A stretch of DNA of 8,735 nucleotides from Bacillota bacterium (GTDB lineage Bacteria; Bacillota; Clostridia; Lachnospirales; Lachnospiraceae), in NCBI GenBank assembly GCA_023424995.1, contig JAFADH010000092.1:1-8735 (forward strand), given 5' to 3'. Positions 1 to 6,619 of the stretch are shown here, in pieces; position 1 is the first letter of the stretch; each line of letters starts with the position of its first letter. Under the pieces are notes generated by a model that saw only the letters and a list, made by a program, of their open reading frames with translations, ran no database searches and was not told the DNA's origin. The translations under genes and the position numbers were made by a program.

Positions 1-28
1 ATCTCTGCATGGATGATCATATAAATTA

Positions 29-72
29 TAGGAAAGAGACCGTTAATCATCAGATTAATGGTCTCTTTCCTA
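29..72 (-). terminator. Operon-end hairpin, probable intrinsic terminator
   Basis: Positions 29-48 pair with 53-72, giving a 20-bp stem with a 4-nt loop (49-52) and a single imperfect pair (42 with 59). It begins about 60 nt after the stop codon of the solute-binding protein gene and is the only strong hairpin in the 3' region. On the minus strand the stem is followed by TATAATTTAT, a weak U-tract, so termination may be partial or helped by the stem's length. The plus side is equally A/T-rich, so it could act in both directions if a convergent gene lies beyond the left edge. Function is inferred from structure and position. Confidence 0.75.
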
Positions 73-132
73 ATAAATGATTCTTTTAAAATCTAATAGG
101 GACACAATGAATGAGTGTGTTCCTCATTTAAC
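73..132 (-). other. 3' untranslated spacer with two alternative small stems
   Basis: These 60 nt between the last stop codon and the terminator hold no gene. Two short, mutually exclusive stems can be drawn: 110-115 with 123-128 (AATGAG/CTCATT), and 102-106 with 116-120 (ACACA/TGTGT). Both are only 5-6 bp and may be chance. No promoter is visible. Confidence 0.35.
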
Positions 133-1530
133 TTATTTCATTTCCTTAATCAGTCGTTCGTTATAATTTTCAACTTCTTTCTTTATTACATTCCTGTAGG
201 TGTCCATGATAGTAGCCGCCGGTGTTCCTTCCTTGGCTTCCGCATCACCATAGGATAAGGTGACTCCTTCAAATAGCAGATCGTTCTTTCTCTGGGGAAT
301 GATGTCAGCCATTATCTCGTTATATCTGGCTACCTGCTCCTTAGTGAATTTTGACTCAATGAAGGAATTATAACTGTCAGCCTTTGTCTTCATGATCATA
401 GCTGCCAATACCGCACCGCCCAGTGGATTGGAGGAACCCTTGGGAATTGCCAGACCGGTATCCCATACGGGGGTCTTGCCGGGAGCTCCGTCGATTGTAG
501 GCATCGGTACAAAGTCAAGATTCTCTACCAGCGTCTGCTCCGGTTCTTCCTCCGTTATCTGAGAAAGAACCATCTCGATACCGGCTTCATTGTACATGGC
601 TCCTGCACCCCCAAGCCAGCCGTCATTGTGGTCAACTCTTCTTTGGATTGCCTCAATTGCAGATACAAATTCAAAATACTTAACCATGATTTCCGTATCA
701 AAGTTTACCTGAAGGAAGCCGTTACCCACCTCAAGTACCGGTATGGCACCGCTGGTATAGCCAAAGTTCTGATACTTGTAACGAGGTCCGAGACCCCACT
801 GGTCAATTACACCGTCGCCATCGGTATCCTGTGTCAGCAGATCAACATACTCAACTAATTTTGCCCAGGTCCACTGACCCTTTTCGTATAATTCCAGCGG
901 TGTCTCCAGACCGTTATTCTCAAATATGGTTTTATTAAAACCGATTATATAGGGCTTATTCACAACATAGTTTGAGAATGCATAATACTGATCCTTATAC
1001 ATGAAGTTACTCATGGATACTTCGTCTAAGTAGTACTGTCCCAGATCATCACCGATAAATTCATCAATCGGCAATAAATAATTGTTCACGGCATAATCGG
1101 GGAAGCATGCGTTGCCCTCGATAAACTGCAGGTCACTGGGAGTTCCTGATGCAAGATTCTGCTGCATTACGGCGATACCGGTACCCCATCCGTTGGCATT
1201 CACGGTAACCTTGCCGCCGTACTTGGCTTCAAAGTCTGCAATCGCCTGCTCTACGAAGGTATCGCCTGCAACTATGTTCCTGGAGGTTTCCCAATATAAA
1301 TCAATGGTTACATTGGGGTTATCCAGCTTCTCGATATTGAGAAGTCCTGCTAATGCATCACCCCCGGCTTCCGGGTCCCCTGCTTCCTCACCGTCCGGCG
1401 CCTTGGTGGGAGCTGCCGTAGGAGCCTGCGTAGGTTCTCCCGTACTGGTATCCTGATTACCGCATCCCATTAACATGGATGCCGCCATCGTGGTTACCAG
1501 CAATACACTAATTAGTTTTTTTGCTTTCAT
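133..1530 (-). CDS. Extracellular solute-binding lipoprotein (family 1, sugar ABC transporter)
   Basis: This 465-residue protein should capture a carbohydrate at the outer face of the membrane and deliver it to the two permeases encoded just upstream. A lipoprotein signal peptide ends in LMGC, making Cys23 the lipidated residue after cleavage. A Thr/Pro/Ala and acidic linker (about 25-60) follows, then the two-lobed binding fold from about 70. Family hallmarks are the GTPSDLQFIEG segment (129-139), the QWTW motif (219-222) and a late VWDTGLAIPKGS stretch (355-366). DTDGDGVIDQWG (235-246) is a DxDxDG calcium-binding-type loop, frequent in this subgroup. The start is fixed by AAGGAGG (1542-1536) five bases before ATG. 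It is the last operon gene, separated from the preceding permease by 116 nt, so it may be expressed at a different level. The family is secure; the ligand is not readable, though an oligosaccharide is likely from family and context. Confidence 0.93.
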   Translation of the reverse strand: MKAKKLISVLLVTTMAASMLMGCGNQDTSTGEPTQAPTAAPTKAPDGEEAGDPEAGGDALAGLLNIEKLDNPNVTIDLYWETSRNIVAGDTFVEQAIADFEAKYGGKVTVNANGWGTGIAVMQQNLASGTPSDLQFIEGNACFPDYAVNNYLLPIDEFIGDDLGQYYLDEVSMSNFMYKDQYYAFSNYVVNKPYIIGFNKTIFENNGLETPLELYEKGQWTWAKLVEYVDLLTQDTDGDGVIDQWGLGPRYKYQNFGYTSGAIPVLEVGNGFLQVNFDTEIMVKYFEFVSAIEAIQRRVDHNDGWLGGAGAMYNEAGIEMVLSQITEEEPEQTLVENLDFVPMPTIDGAPGKTPVWDTGLAIPKGSSNPLGGAVLAAMIMKTKADSYNSFIESKFTKEQVARYNEIMADIIPQRKNDLLFEGVTLSYGDAEAKEGTPAATIMDTYRNVIKKEVENYNERLIKEMK

Positions 1531-1646
1531 AAAAGCCTCCTTATAAAAATTTATTTATTACAACAGAATTCAAATGAGAGCTTTTGATGAAATCCCCCCT
1601 CAATTTCCCTTCTGCTATAATCAGTGCCGTATCCGGCAGGGTAATA
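1531..1646 (-). other. 116-nt intergenic leader of the binding-protein gene
   Basis: This is the longest gap inside the operon. Shortly after the permease stop codon the minus-strand RNA can form a small GC-rich hairpin, TGCCG-GATA-CGGCA (1638-1625), with no U-tract, so it is more likely an RNA-stability or processing element than a terminator. The part next to the binding-protein gene is A/T-rich and ends in the AAGGAGG ribosome binding site. No convincing -35/-10 pair with proper spacing was found. Separate expression of the binding protein from here is inference. Confidence 0.4.
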
Positions 1647-2624
1647 CTACCCTTTGATGCCGGAGGTCTCCACCCCTTCCACAAAAAGCCTCTGGGTAAA
1701 TATATAAAGCAGGATGGGAGGCAGCAGGAATAATAATACCGAGGAATAGCTAAGCCCCATCTGATATACCAGATTCCCTCTCGTCTCCAGGCTGGCATGG
1801 GCTGCTTCCATACTGGTCTTGAGTATCACAGCCAAAGGCATATACTTCTGGGTAAAGAAGGTTCTGGTGAGGGTATATTCATTCCAATGCCATATGATGG
1901 AGAATAAGAATACCGTAACCATGGCGGATCTGGCGTTGGGTATCATTACCCTGCAGAATATCTTCCAGCTGCCGCAGCCGTCAATCTTGGCCGCTTCCTC
2001 CAGTTCCCCGGGAATATTGCGGAAGGTCTGGCGGAAGATATATATAAATAAACCCGAACGGATTCCCGTTCCGAATATGGACGGTATCCAGAAGGTCAGC
2101 CTGCTGTTGATCAGGTTGGTGGTAAATTCCGTATATTCCTTCCCGGTAAGCCATCCCAGCACCCTGCTGATACCGAAGTAATCAAAGAACCGGTATTGGA
2201 TAAAATTCGGCAGGAAGATCATCTGGGTCGGAATGATGATGGACAGGATCACCAGTAAAAACAAGGGTTCCCTGAATTTAAACCGGAAGCGGGCAAAGCC
2301 ATAGCCCGTAACGGCACATATGATGATCTGAAGCAGCGCGTTGGATACGCATAAAACCATAGTATCCTTCAGTGCTCTCCAATAGCCGATCACCGGAATC
2401 GTATTCTTTATATTATCCAGGGTGAAGGATTTGGGTATCCAGATGATGCTTAGATCCGTATACTGGCTGAGGGGCATAAAGGTCTTTGATATGGTCTGCA
2501 GCAGCGGATATATGATGACAAAGCTCAGACCAAAGATCAGACAGAACCTGCATATGCTCCATACAATCCTTGAGCTTTTTGTTAAAAGATGTCTTGACAG
2601 AAATTTTCTTATGCTGTATTGCAT
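1647..2624 (-). CDS. Carbohydrate ABC transporter permease, MalG type (IDGCG subfamily)
   Basis: This is the second membrane subunit of a type I sugar importer, expected to pair with the MalF-type permease encoded immediately upstream. The chosen start gives 325 residues with about six membrane segments, roughly 25-45, 86-106, 119-139, 180-199, 233-250 and 292-312. The ATPase-docking EAA loop is intact: EEAAKIDGCGSWKIFCRVMIP (209-229 region), with Glu-Ala-Ala, Gly216, Ile228 and Pro229. The C-terminus VEGVETSGIKG is the usual MalG-type ending. An open frame extends to 2687, but that start and an internal ATG at 2654 lack a ribosome binding site, whereas the ATG at 2624 has AAGGAG nine bases upstream. 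The gene begins 19 nt after the preceding stop. The loop at about 150-180 is longer than in the MalG-type protein at the right edge of the window, so the two are different subfamilies rather than recent copies. Confidence 0.92.
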   Translation of the reverse strand: MQYSIRKFLSRHLLTKSSRIVWSICRFCLIFGLSFVIIYPLLQTISKTFMPLSQYTDLSIIWIPKSFTLDNIKNTIPVIGYWRALKDTMVLCVSNALLQIIICAVTGYGFARFRFKFREPLFLLVILSIIIPTQMIFLPNFIQYRFFDYFGISRVLGWLTGKEYTEFTTNLINSRLTFWIPSIFGTGIRSGLFIYIFRQTFRNIPGELEEAAKIDGCGSWKIFCRVMIPNARSAMVTVFLFSIIWHWNEYTLTRTFFTQKYMPLAVILKTSMEAAHASLETRGNLVYQMGLSYSSVLLFLLPPILLYIFTQRLFVEGVETSGIKG

Positions 2625-2633
2625 GTATCCCAA

Positions 2634-2639
2634 CTCCTT
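2634..2639 (-). promoter_or_regulatory. Ribosome binding site deciding the start at 2624
   Basis: AAGGAG on the minus strand lies nine bases before the ATG at 2624, between the MalF-type stop codon (2646-2644) and the MalG-type gene. The upstream in-frame ATGs at 2687 and 2654 have no comparable site and lie inside the preceding gene. Confidence 0.85.
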
Positions 2640-2643
2640 CCGT

Positions 2644-3561
2644 TTAGTTTTCATTGATGTAAAATACCCGTTTGGAGGCAAGCGCATACGCTGTGATGAT
2701 TATGATAAAAGCCACCATGCAGTACATGAGCCCCAAGGCGGAGCTGCCTCCCAGATTGCCCCGCTGCTGGTATTCCTCATATACGAACTTAATCATTACA
2801 TTGGATACATTGGTAAAGGAATCAATCAGGGAATAAACCAGTACCACCAGGGTGATGGGCGAAACCCTGACCCAGGTAATCTTCCAGAAGCATTCCCAGG
2901 CAGTCGCTCCTTCGATGTGGGCAGCCTCATATTCGGATCTTGGTATGCTTTGCAGGCCGGACAGGTATAATATGATCTGTATCCCCGACATCCAGACAAT
3001 ATTAAAAATACGGTTTGATACCTCCATGAAAAAATCCGTGATGAAATGCGGCAGTCCCGCATTAATCAGCAGTCTTGTTATATTGCCGCTTTGGAATATG
3101 AACGTATTCTCCGTCTCCAGATCCGTATCAAGCCCGACTGTCAGCAATATCTGGATAACAATACCCGAGGTGATGATCACCGGCAGGAAGAAGATTGCCC
3201 TGGATAAGGTTCTTCCCTTAAAGTTTTGATTCAGAATAATAGCGATGAACAGGCTGAATATGACCGCTATAGGTACATCGATCAAGAAATTACTGAGGGC
3301 AGGTTCAAAGGTGGTGCTGAAAAAGTAGATATCATCCCTGAACTTATAGATGAAGTTCTCCAATCCTGCAAACTTATACTGCAGGCCTTCCGCCGTGATC
3401 AGTACTTCATGGAATGCATAGTAAAATGACATGATCAGAGGTCTTATGAAGAGAAAAACCGTACCTGCCAGCCATACGGATATAAACAACCATCCGGTGC
3501 GGGCTTCCCTCTTCTGCATATTTGTCATTCTAGATTTCTTCTTTTTGGCCGGATGCTTCAT
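2644..3561 (-). CDS. Sugar ABC transporter permease, MalF type
   Basis: This is the first membrane subunit of the importer, 305 residues. A Lys/Arg-rich cytoplasmic N-terminus (1-21) is followed by about six membrane segments near 23-43, 92-111, 121-143, 184-204, 236-256 and 275-295. RTGWLF near the N-terminus and the EAA loop YEAAHIEGATAWECFWKI (211-228) are typical of this family. After the EAA motif the usual Leu-Pro is replaced: the sequence reads ITWVRVSP (228-235), which departs from consensus in the ATPase-docking helix. The start is the ATG at 3561, one base after the DUF5696 stop codon, with AGGAGG nine bases upstream. A longer frame to 3600 would overlap the previous gene and has no clear binding site. 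The one-base gap implies tight translational coupling to DUF5696. The MalG-type gene follows 19 nt later, so the two are natural partners. Confidence 0.92.
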   Translation of the reverse strand: MKHPAKKKKSRMTNMQKREARTGWLFISVWLAGTVFLFIRPLIMSFYYAFHEVLITAEGLQYKFAGLENFIYKFRDDIYFFSTTFEPALSNFLIDVPIAVIFSLFIAIILNQNFKGRTLSRAIFFLPVIITSGIVIQILLTVGLDTDLETENTFIFQSGNITRLLINAGLPHFITDFFMEVSNRIFNIVWMSGIQIILYLSGLQSIPRSEYEAAHIEGATAWECFWKITWVRVSPITLVVLVYSLIDSFTNVSNVMIKFVYEEYQQRGNLGGSSALGLMYCMVAFIIIITAYALASKRVFYINEN

Positions 3562-3562
3562 T

Positions 3563-5938
3563 CTACTTCTCCTCCTGCTCAGTACCGGGGATGAATACAT
3601 AATCCCCGGCCTCTACCTGCAGTCCGTCCGCGGTAGCTGCTTTTTTCCCATAGTTTACATATACTGTGCTGCCGTCTTCATAAACTGTTTTATACACATT
3701 TTTCAAGAGCATGGTATGTTCTGTGATCACCTTGCCGCTGACATACTGCAGGATGGGAGCGGCTTTCCTGTACTGCTCCGAAATCGTAGTAAGCCAATCC
3801 CTGTAATTTGCACTGAACAAATAATTATATTTCGTCTCAACAATCTCATATGGATCCCCTGCCATAAGGGCAAAGCCGAGGCTGCTGCCTGTTTCCAGCG
3901 CTTTCAGCAGCTCCTTGTCCGGGTCCGCACTCAGGTTAATTGGCTTTGTGGAATATGAGGCATAACCGTGCAATACGATCTGGTAAAAGGGTACGGTCTC
4001 GTCGGCCATATCATATTCCGTTGAATCGGCGGTAACGCCGAAGATATGGCTGGCATTGACGGCACCATATATATTTCCTCCGTCAATCATAACGTTATCG
4101 TACCGGTCCCCTGCGGTTTTTAGAATCCGTTCCCACAGCCGCAGCGTATCATCACGGTGAATACCGGCTGCCTTCTGGGTGAAGTCCGAATATACGGTGG
4201 TCCCCAGGGTGGATAAGGATATATTGCCTGCCAGCATCCTGTCATAATTATCTGCCAGGGCTTCAAATGCCTCATAGGCTTTTACCGGTGTCAGAAGACG
4301 CCAGCGGGAGCTGCCGTATTTATTCAGGGTATTCAAATCATACTCAAATTGATATGCCGGAGTCTGTTGTATCGCCTGTACCGCATCATTGAACAGTGAG
4401 AAGCCGTTGCCGCTCTGATAAAAATTCACGAAATCAAAATCCGGGAAGAATTTAATATTATTGTCATTTATAAAGGAAACTAAAGCCTGATAATCGTCAT
4501 AGCCTCCCAGGGCTTTTTCAAACCGGACCTTTGACTGAATTTCCGATTCAATTCCATCTTTCTGCCAGCCGGTATATTGAAAGACAATCTGATCCACTTT
4601 AAGCTCCAACAGCTGCTGCAGAATCTCTTCCGCTTCTTTATAGGAGGTCAGCTTCTGCAGATAATCCGTCTTAAACCCCAGGATGTATTTCTCCACCTCC
4701 AGCCCGCCATACAGCTTCAGATAGAGGGGTGCTTCCGTCACGGAGGCTTTCTTCGCGAGTCCCTTCTCCGCAATCAGGTAATTACGGTAGCATTCCGCCA
4801 TATCCGCATAATTCAGCCCTTCCTCATGCAGGAGGCTGTATTTTACGGCAAAGGATCTGTCTTCCGGATATATGGCGGTGATCAGGTTGGCGCCAATTGC
4901 ACCGGCAGTACCATACCGGTTGTTGACAGAGGTCACCGCGGTTGCCACCTGCCGGTAGATGAACCTCGGATATACCGTATTGTAGGAGGTGATTACTCCG
5001 CTTGTCATGGCATTAATGAAGGCACTTGCTTCGCCGGAGGTGATGATTCCGAGGAAACCGTTATTCCCCGCCTTTGATCCGAATACGGGCATCCGGATGC
5101 TTTCCCCCACATTGGTATTACGCTCCATGTGAAGAGCGGGCTCCCTGGAATATACGGCCTGGCTGTAGGCTTCATAGGCCGCCTTGTTATTATTGTGGTA
5201 CATCAGGGCTCCGCTGCCGTCCGGCAGCAGGATATAGCCTTCCTCATCTAAGCCTGCCGCTCCGAAATACGGCAGAAGGGTAACGCTCATAACTCCCCAA
5301 TAAGAGACGCTGGCCTTATCCGCAGCGGTCTTCCCTTCCTCCAGATGCTCGGTGATATCCTCGAAGGGGAATTCCACCTTAAGCCCATCCTCTTCAAGGG
5401 TATAGGCAATTGCTATGGTTACATCATAGGTATCAAAGTAATACCGGAACTTAACTCCCCTTTCGATGGGCTCATATCTGACATTCCCCTTATTTACCGC
5501 TGCTCCCAGCGTATTGGCGGCTGCGGTCAGTCCGTTCTGGTCAACAAATTCAACATATGCCTGGCTGCCCAGATTCACCTTGTTGATTGCCTTGGCTATG
5601 GTATCTTCCTCTTTATCCAAAGGGTTGGTGGCATAAAGATATCCTGCTCTTCTGTCCCATACGGCAACCTCACCGTCTTCCTTCATACACAATATAAAAC
5701 GGCGGTTTTCCGCAACGCTGTACATATATGCCGACAGCTCCTCTGCATCGTTTAATGTCTTCCAATTACTTCCTGCCTTGTTTTCTGCCAACGGAACTGT
5801 ATCTTCTGTTCCGGGATCAGCCTCTGCCGGAGAATTTATACGGTTATCCTCTGTCTGCACTGTTACTTTCTGAATAATGAATGCCGCTGATAAGATAAGC
5901 ACAATAATTATAAGGGCTTTCATCCAATTACTTTTCAT
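3563..5938 (-). CDS. Membrane-anchored DUF5696 protein, glycosidase-like
   Basis: This 791-residue protein is probably outside the membrane. Residues 6-23 form one hydrophobic N-terminal helix that is an uncleaved anchor or signal; there is no lipobox cysteine. An acidic linker (about 30-55) follows. A beta-rich domain (about 60-390) carries AVWDRRAGYLYATNP and the signature LPDGSGAL (238-245). A probable TIM-barrel domain (about 400-725) has strand-end acidic motifs FPDFDF (498-503, Asp500 and Asp502) and MIDGGNIYG (617-625, Asp619). A C-terminal beta segment (about 750-786) contains TVYEDGSTVYVNYG, like the terminal sandwich of many glycosidases. The family is known by sequence but biochemically uncharacterised; carbohydrate cleavage is inferred from fold-like motifs and the transporter context. 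The start at 5938 has GGAGG eight bases upstream; the ATG at 5953 overlaps that site and has none of its own. It lies 39 nt after Yip1 and one base before the MalF-type gene. Confidence 0.82.
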   Translation of the reverse strand: MKSNWMKALIIIVLILSAAFIIQKVTVQTEDNRINSPAEADPGTEDTVPLAENKAGSNWKTLNDAEELSAYMYSVAENRRFILCMKEDGEVAVWDRRAGYLYATNPLDKEEDTIAKAINKVNLGSQAYVEFVDQNGLTAAANTLGAAVNKGNVRYEPIERGVKFRYYFDTYDVTIAIAYTLEEDGLKVEFPFEDITEHLEEGKTAADKASVSYWGVMSVTLLPYFGAAGLDEEGYILLPDGSGALMYHNNNKAAYEAYSQAVYSREPALHMERNTNVGESIRMPVFGSKAGNNGFLGIITSGEASAFINAMTSGVITSYNTVYPRFIYRQVATAVTSVNNRYGTAGAIGANLITAIYPEDRSFAVKYSLLHEEGLNYADMAECYRNYLIAEKGLAKKASVTEAPLYLKLYGGLEVEKYILGFKTDYLQKLTSYKEAEEILQQLLELKVDQIVFQYTGWQKDGIESEIQSKVRFEKALGGYDDYQALVSFINDNNIKFFPDFDFVNFYQSGNGFSLFNDAVQAIQQTPAYQFEYDLNTLNKYGSSRWRLLTPVKAYEAFEALADNYDRMLAGNISLSTLGTTVYSDFTQKAAGIHRDDTLRLWERILKTAGDRYDNVMIDGGNIYGAVNASHIFGVTADSTEYDMADETVPFYQIVLHGYASYSTKPINLSADPDKELLKALETGSSLGFALMAGDPYEIVETKYNYLFSANYRDWLTTISEQYRKAAPILQYVSGKVITEHTMLLKNVYKTVYEDGSTVYVNYGKKAATADGLQVEAGDYVFIPGTEQEEK
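3571..3576 (-). promoter_or_regulatory. Ribosome binding site inside the DUF5696 3' end
   Basis: AGGAGG on the minus strand falls within the last codons of DUF5696 (the Glu-Gln-Glu-Glu-Lys end) and lies nine bases before the ATG at 3561. It supports that start over the longer frame and suggests that ribosomes finishing DUF5696 restart on the permease. Confidence 0.85.
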
Positions 5939-5946
5939 CTTCTTTA

Positions 5947-5951
5947 CCTCC
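5947..5951 (-). promoter_or_regulatory. Ribosome binding site deciding the DUF5696 start
   Basis: GGAGG on the minus strand, eight bases before the ATG at 5938. The alternative ATG at 5953 shares its G with this motif, so using it would bury the site in codons 1-3. Upstream of 5953 the sequence (ACGGCATT) has no binding site. Confidence 0.85.
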
Positions 5952-5977
5952 ATAATGCCGTTTCCGTAAGAGCTTCC

Positions 5978-6616
5978 CTACAGCGTCCTCAGCTTAATCT
6001 CAAAGAAAATAGTTGCAAAAAAGGAATAAATCTGAGTGACCAGGCCCGATACCAGTACCGCCAGGAACATAATGATCAGTACTCCCAGGACCGTAAGCAG
6101 TATCGAGGCCACCGTCTTGGGAACGGTATAGTCATGTACCACATATAAGGCCAAAAAGATGAGCAGTGCCGTCCATATCATACCGATGACATTCATATAG
6201 GACAGAAAGATACCTTCCTCGCTTTCCACCATAATATAGGATAAAGCAATCCGGACCAGTCCCAGCAGGGTATACGGTATCAGCGCGTAGGCACAGGAAA
6301 TCCAAATCTCCTTAAATCTCCCTTTCCCGTCCATTAAGGTGCAAAAGCACCAATTGGATATCATTGCAACCGCAAAGAATATGATGGTCGTTACAAGCAC
6401 CTGCAGCAGTTCGATATCCCCGTAGTACTCTATAAAATCAAAATCCACATATCCCCAGGACAAAATCTTTAATATTACCCAGGCTGTCAATATAATATTT
6501 GCCGCCAGCAGGCTGTATTTTTTATTGTTCTTCATCTCATGGTAACCGTCCACAGGATGAAGCAGGATATATATGGGATAAACATACTTACTCATGGATT
6601 GATAGAATTCCTTCAT
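5978..6616 (-). CDS. Yip1-family polytopic membrane protein
   Basis: This 212-residue integral membrane protein has a short cytoplasmic N-terminus and about five or six membrane segments near 34-54, 69-90, 104-129, 139-161 and 167-204 (the last long enough for two). Features of the bacterial Yip1 group are HPVDGYHEMK near the N-terminus (20-29) and CTLMDGKGRFKEIWISCAYALIPY across segments two and three (92-115), with the Gly-x-Gly and a Pro within a helix. Bacterial Yip1 proteins have no established activity; eukaryotic relatives act in membrane trafficking. Its place between the propeller and DUF5696 genes suggests an assembly or scaffolding role for the envelope complex, which is inference. 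It starts three bases after the propeller stop codon; AAGGAGG (6634-6628) lies inside the end of that gene, with a rather long 11-base spacer. Confidence 0.82.
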   Translation of the reverse strand: MKEFYQSMSKYVYPIYILLHPVDGYHEMKNNKKYSLLAANIILTAWVILKILSWGYVDFDFIEYYGDIELLQVLVTTIIFFAVAMISNWCFCTLMDGKGRFKEIWISCAYALIPYTLLGLVRIALSYIMVESEEGIFLSYMNVIGMIWTALLIFLALYVVHDYTVPKTVASILLTVLGVLIIMFLAVLVSGLVTQIYSFFATIFFEIKLRTL

Positions 6617-6619
6617 ATG

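Noticed and set aside
628..858. Plus-strand open frames opposite the operon (also near 1112-1456, 2422-2970, 4577-5077 and 8020-8474)
   Set aside because: They lie antisense to well-recognised genes, have no family resemblance and no convincing ribosome binding site; they are by-products of the minus-strand coding regions.
1531..1600. Internal promoter for the binding-protein gene
   Set aside because: TTGAAT and A/T-rich stretches occur, but no -35/-10 pair with 16-18 nt spacing lies upstream of the ribosome binding site; the best -10-like match overlaps that site.
1541..1798. Small minus-strand frame overlapping the end of the MalG-type gene
   Set aside because: Its first two thirds overlap the conserved permease C-terminus in another frame and the rest is the intergenic leader; the composition is not protein-like and no start signal is seen.
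5089..5100. Perfect 12-bp palindrome GCATCCGGATGC
   Set aside because: It lies deep inside the DUF5696 coding region, does not extend beyond 12 bp, and has no partner copy or promoter nearby; chance in coding sequence is the simplest explanation.
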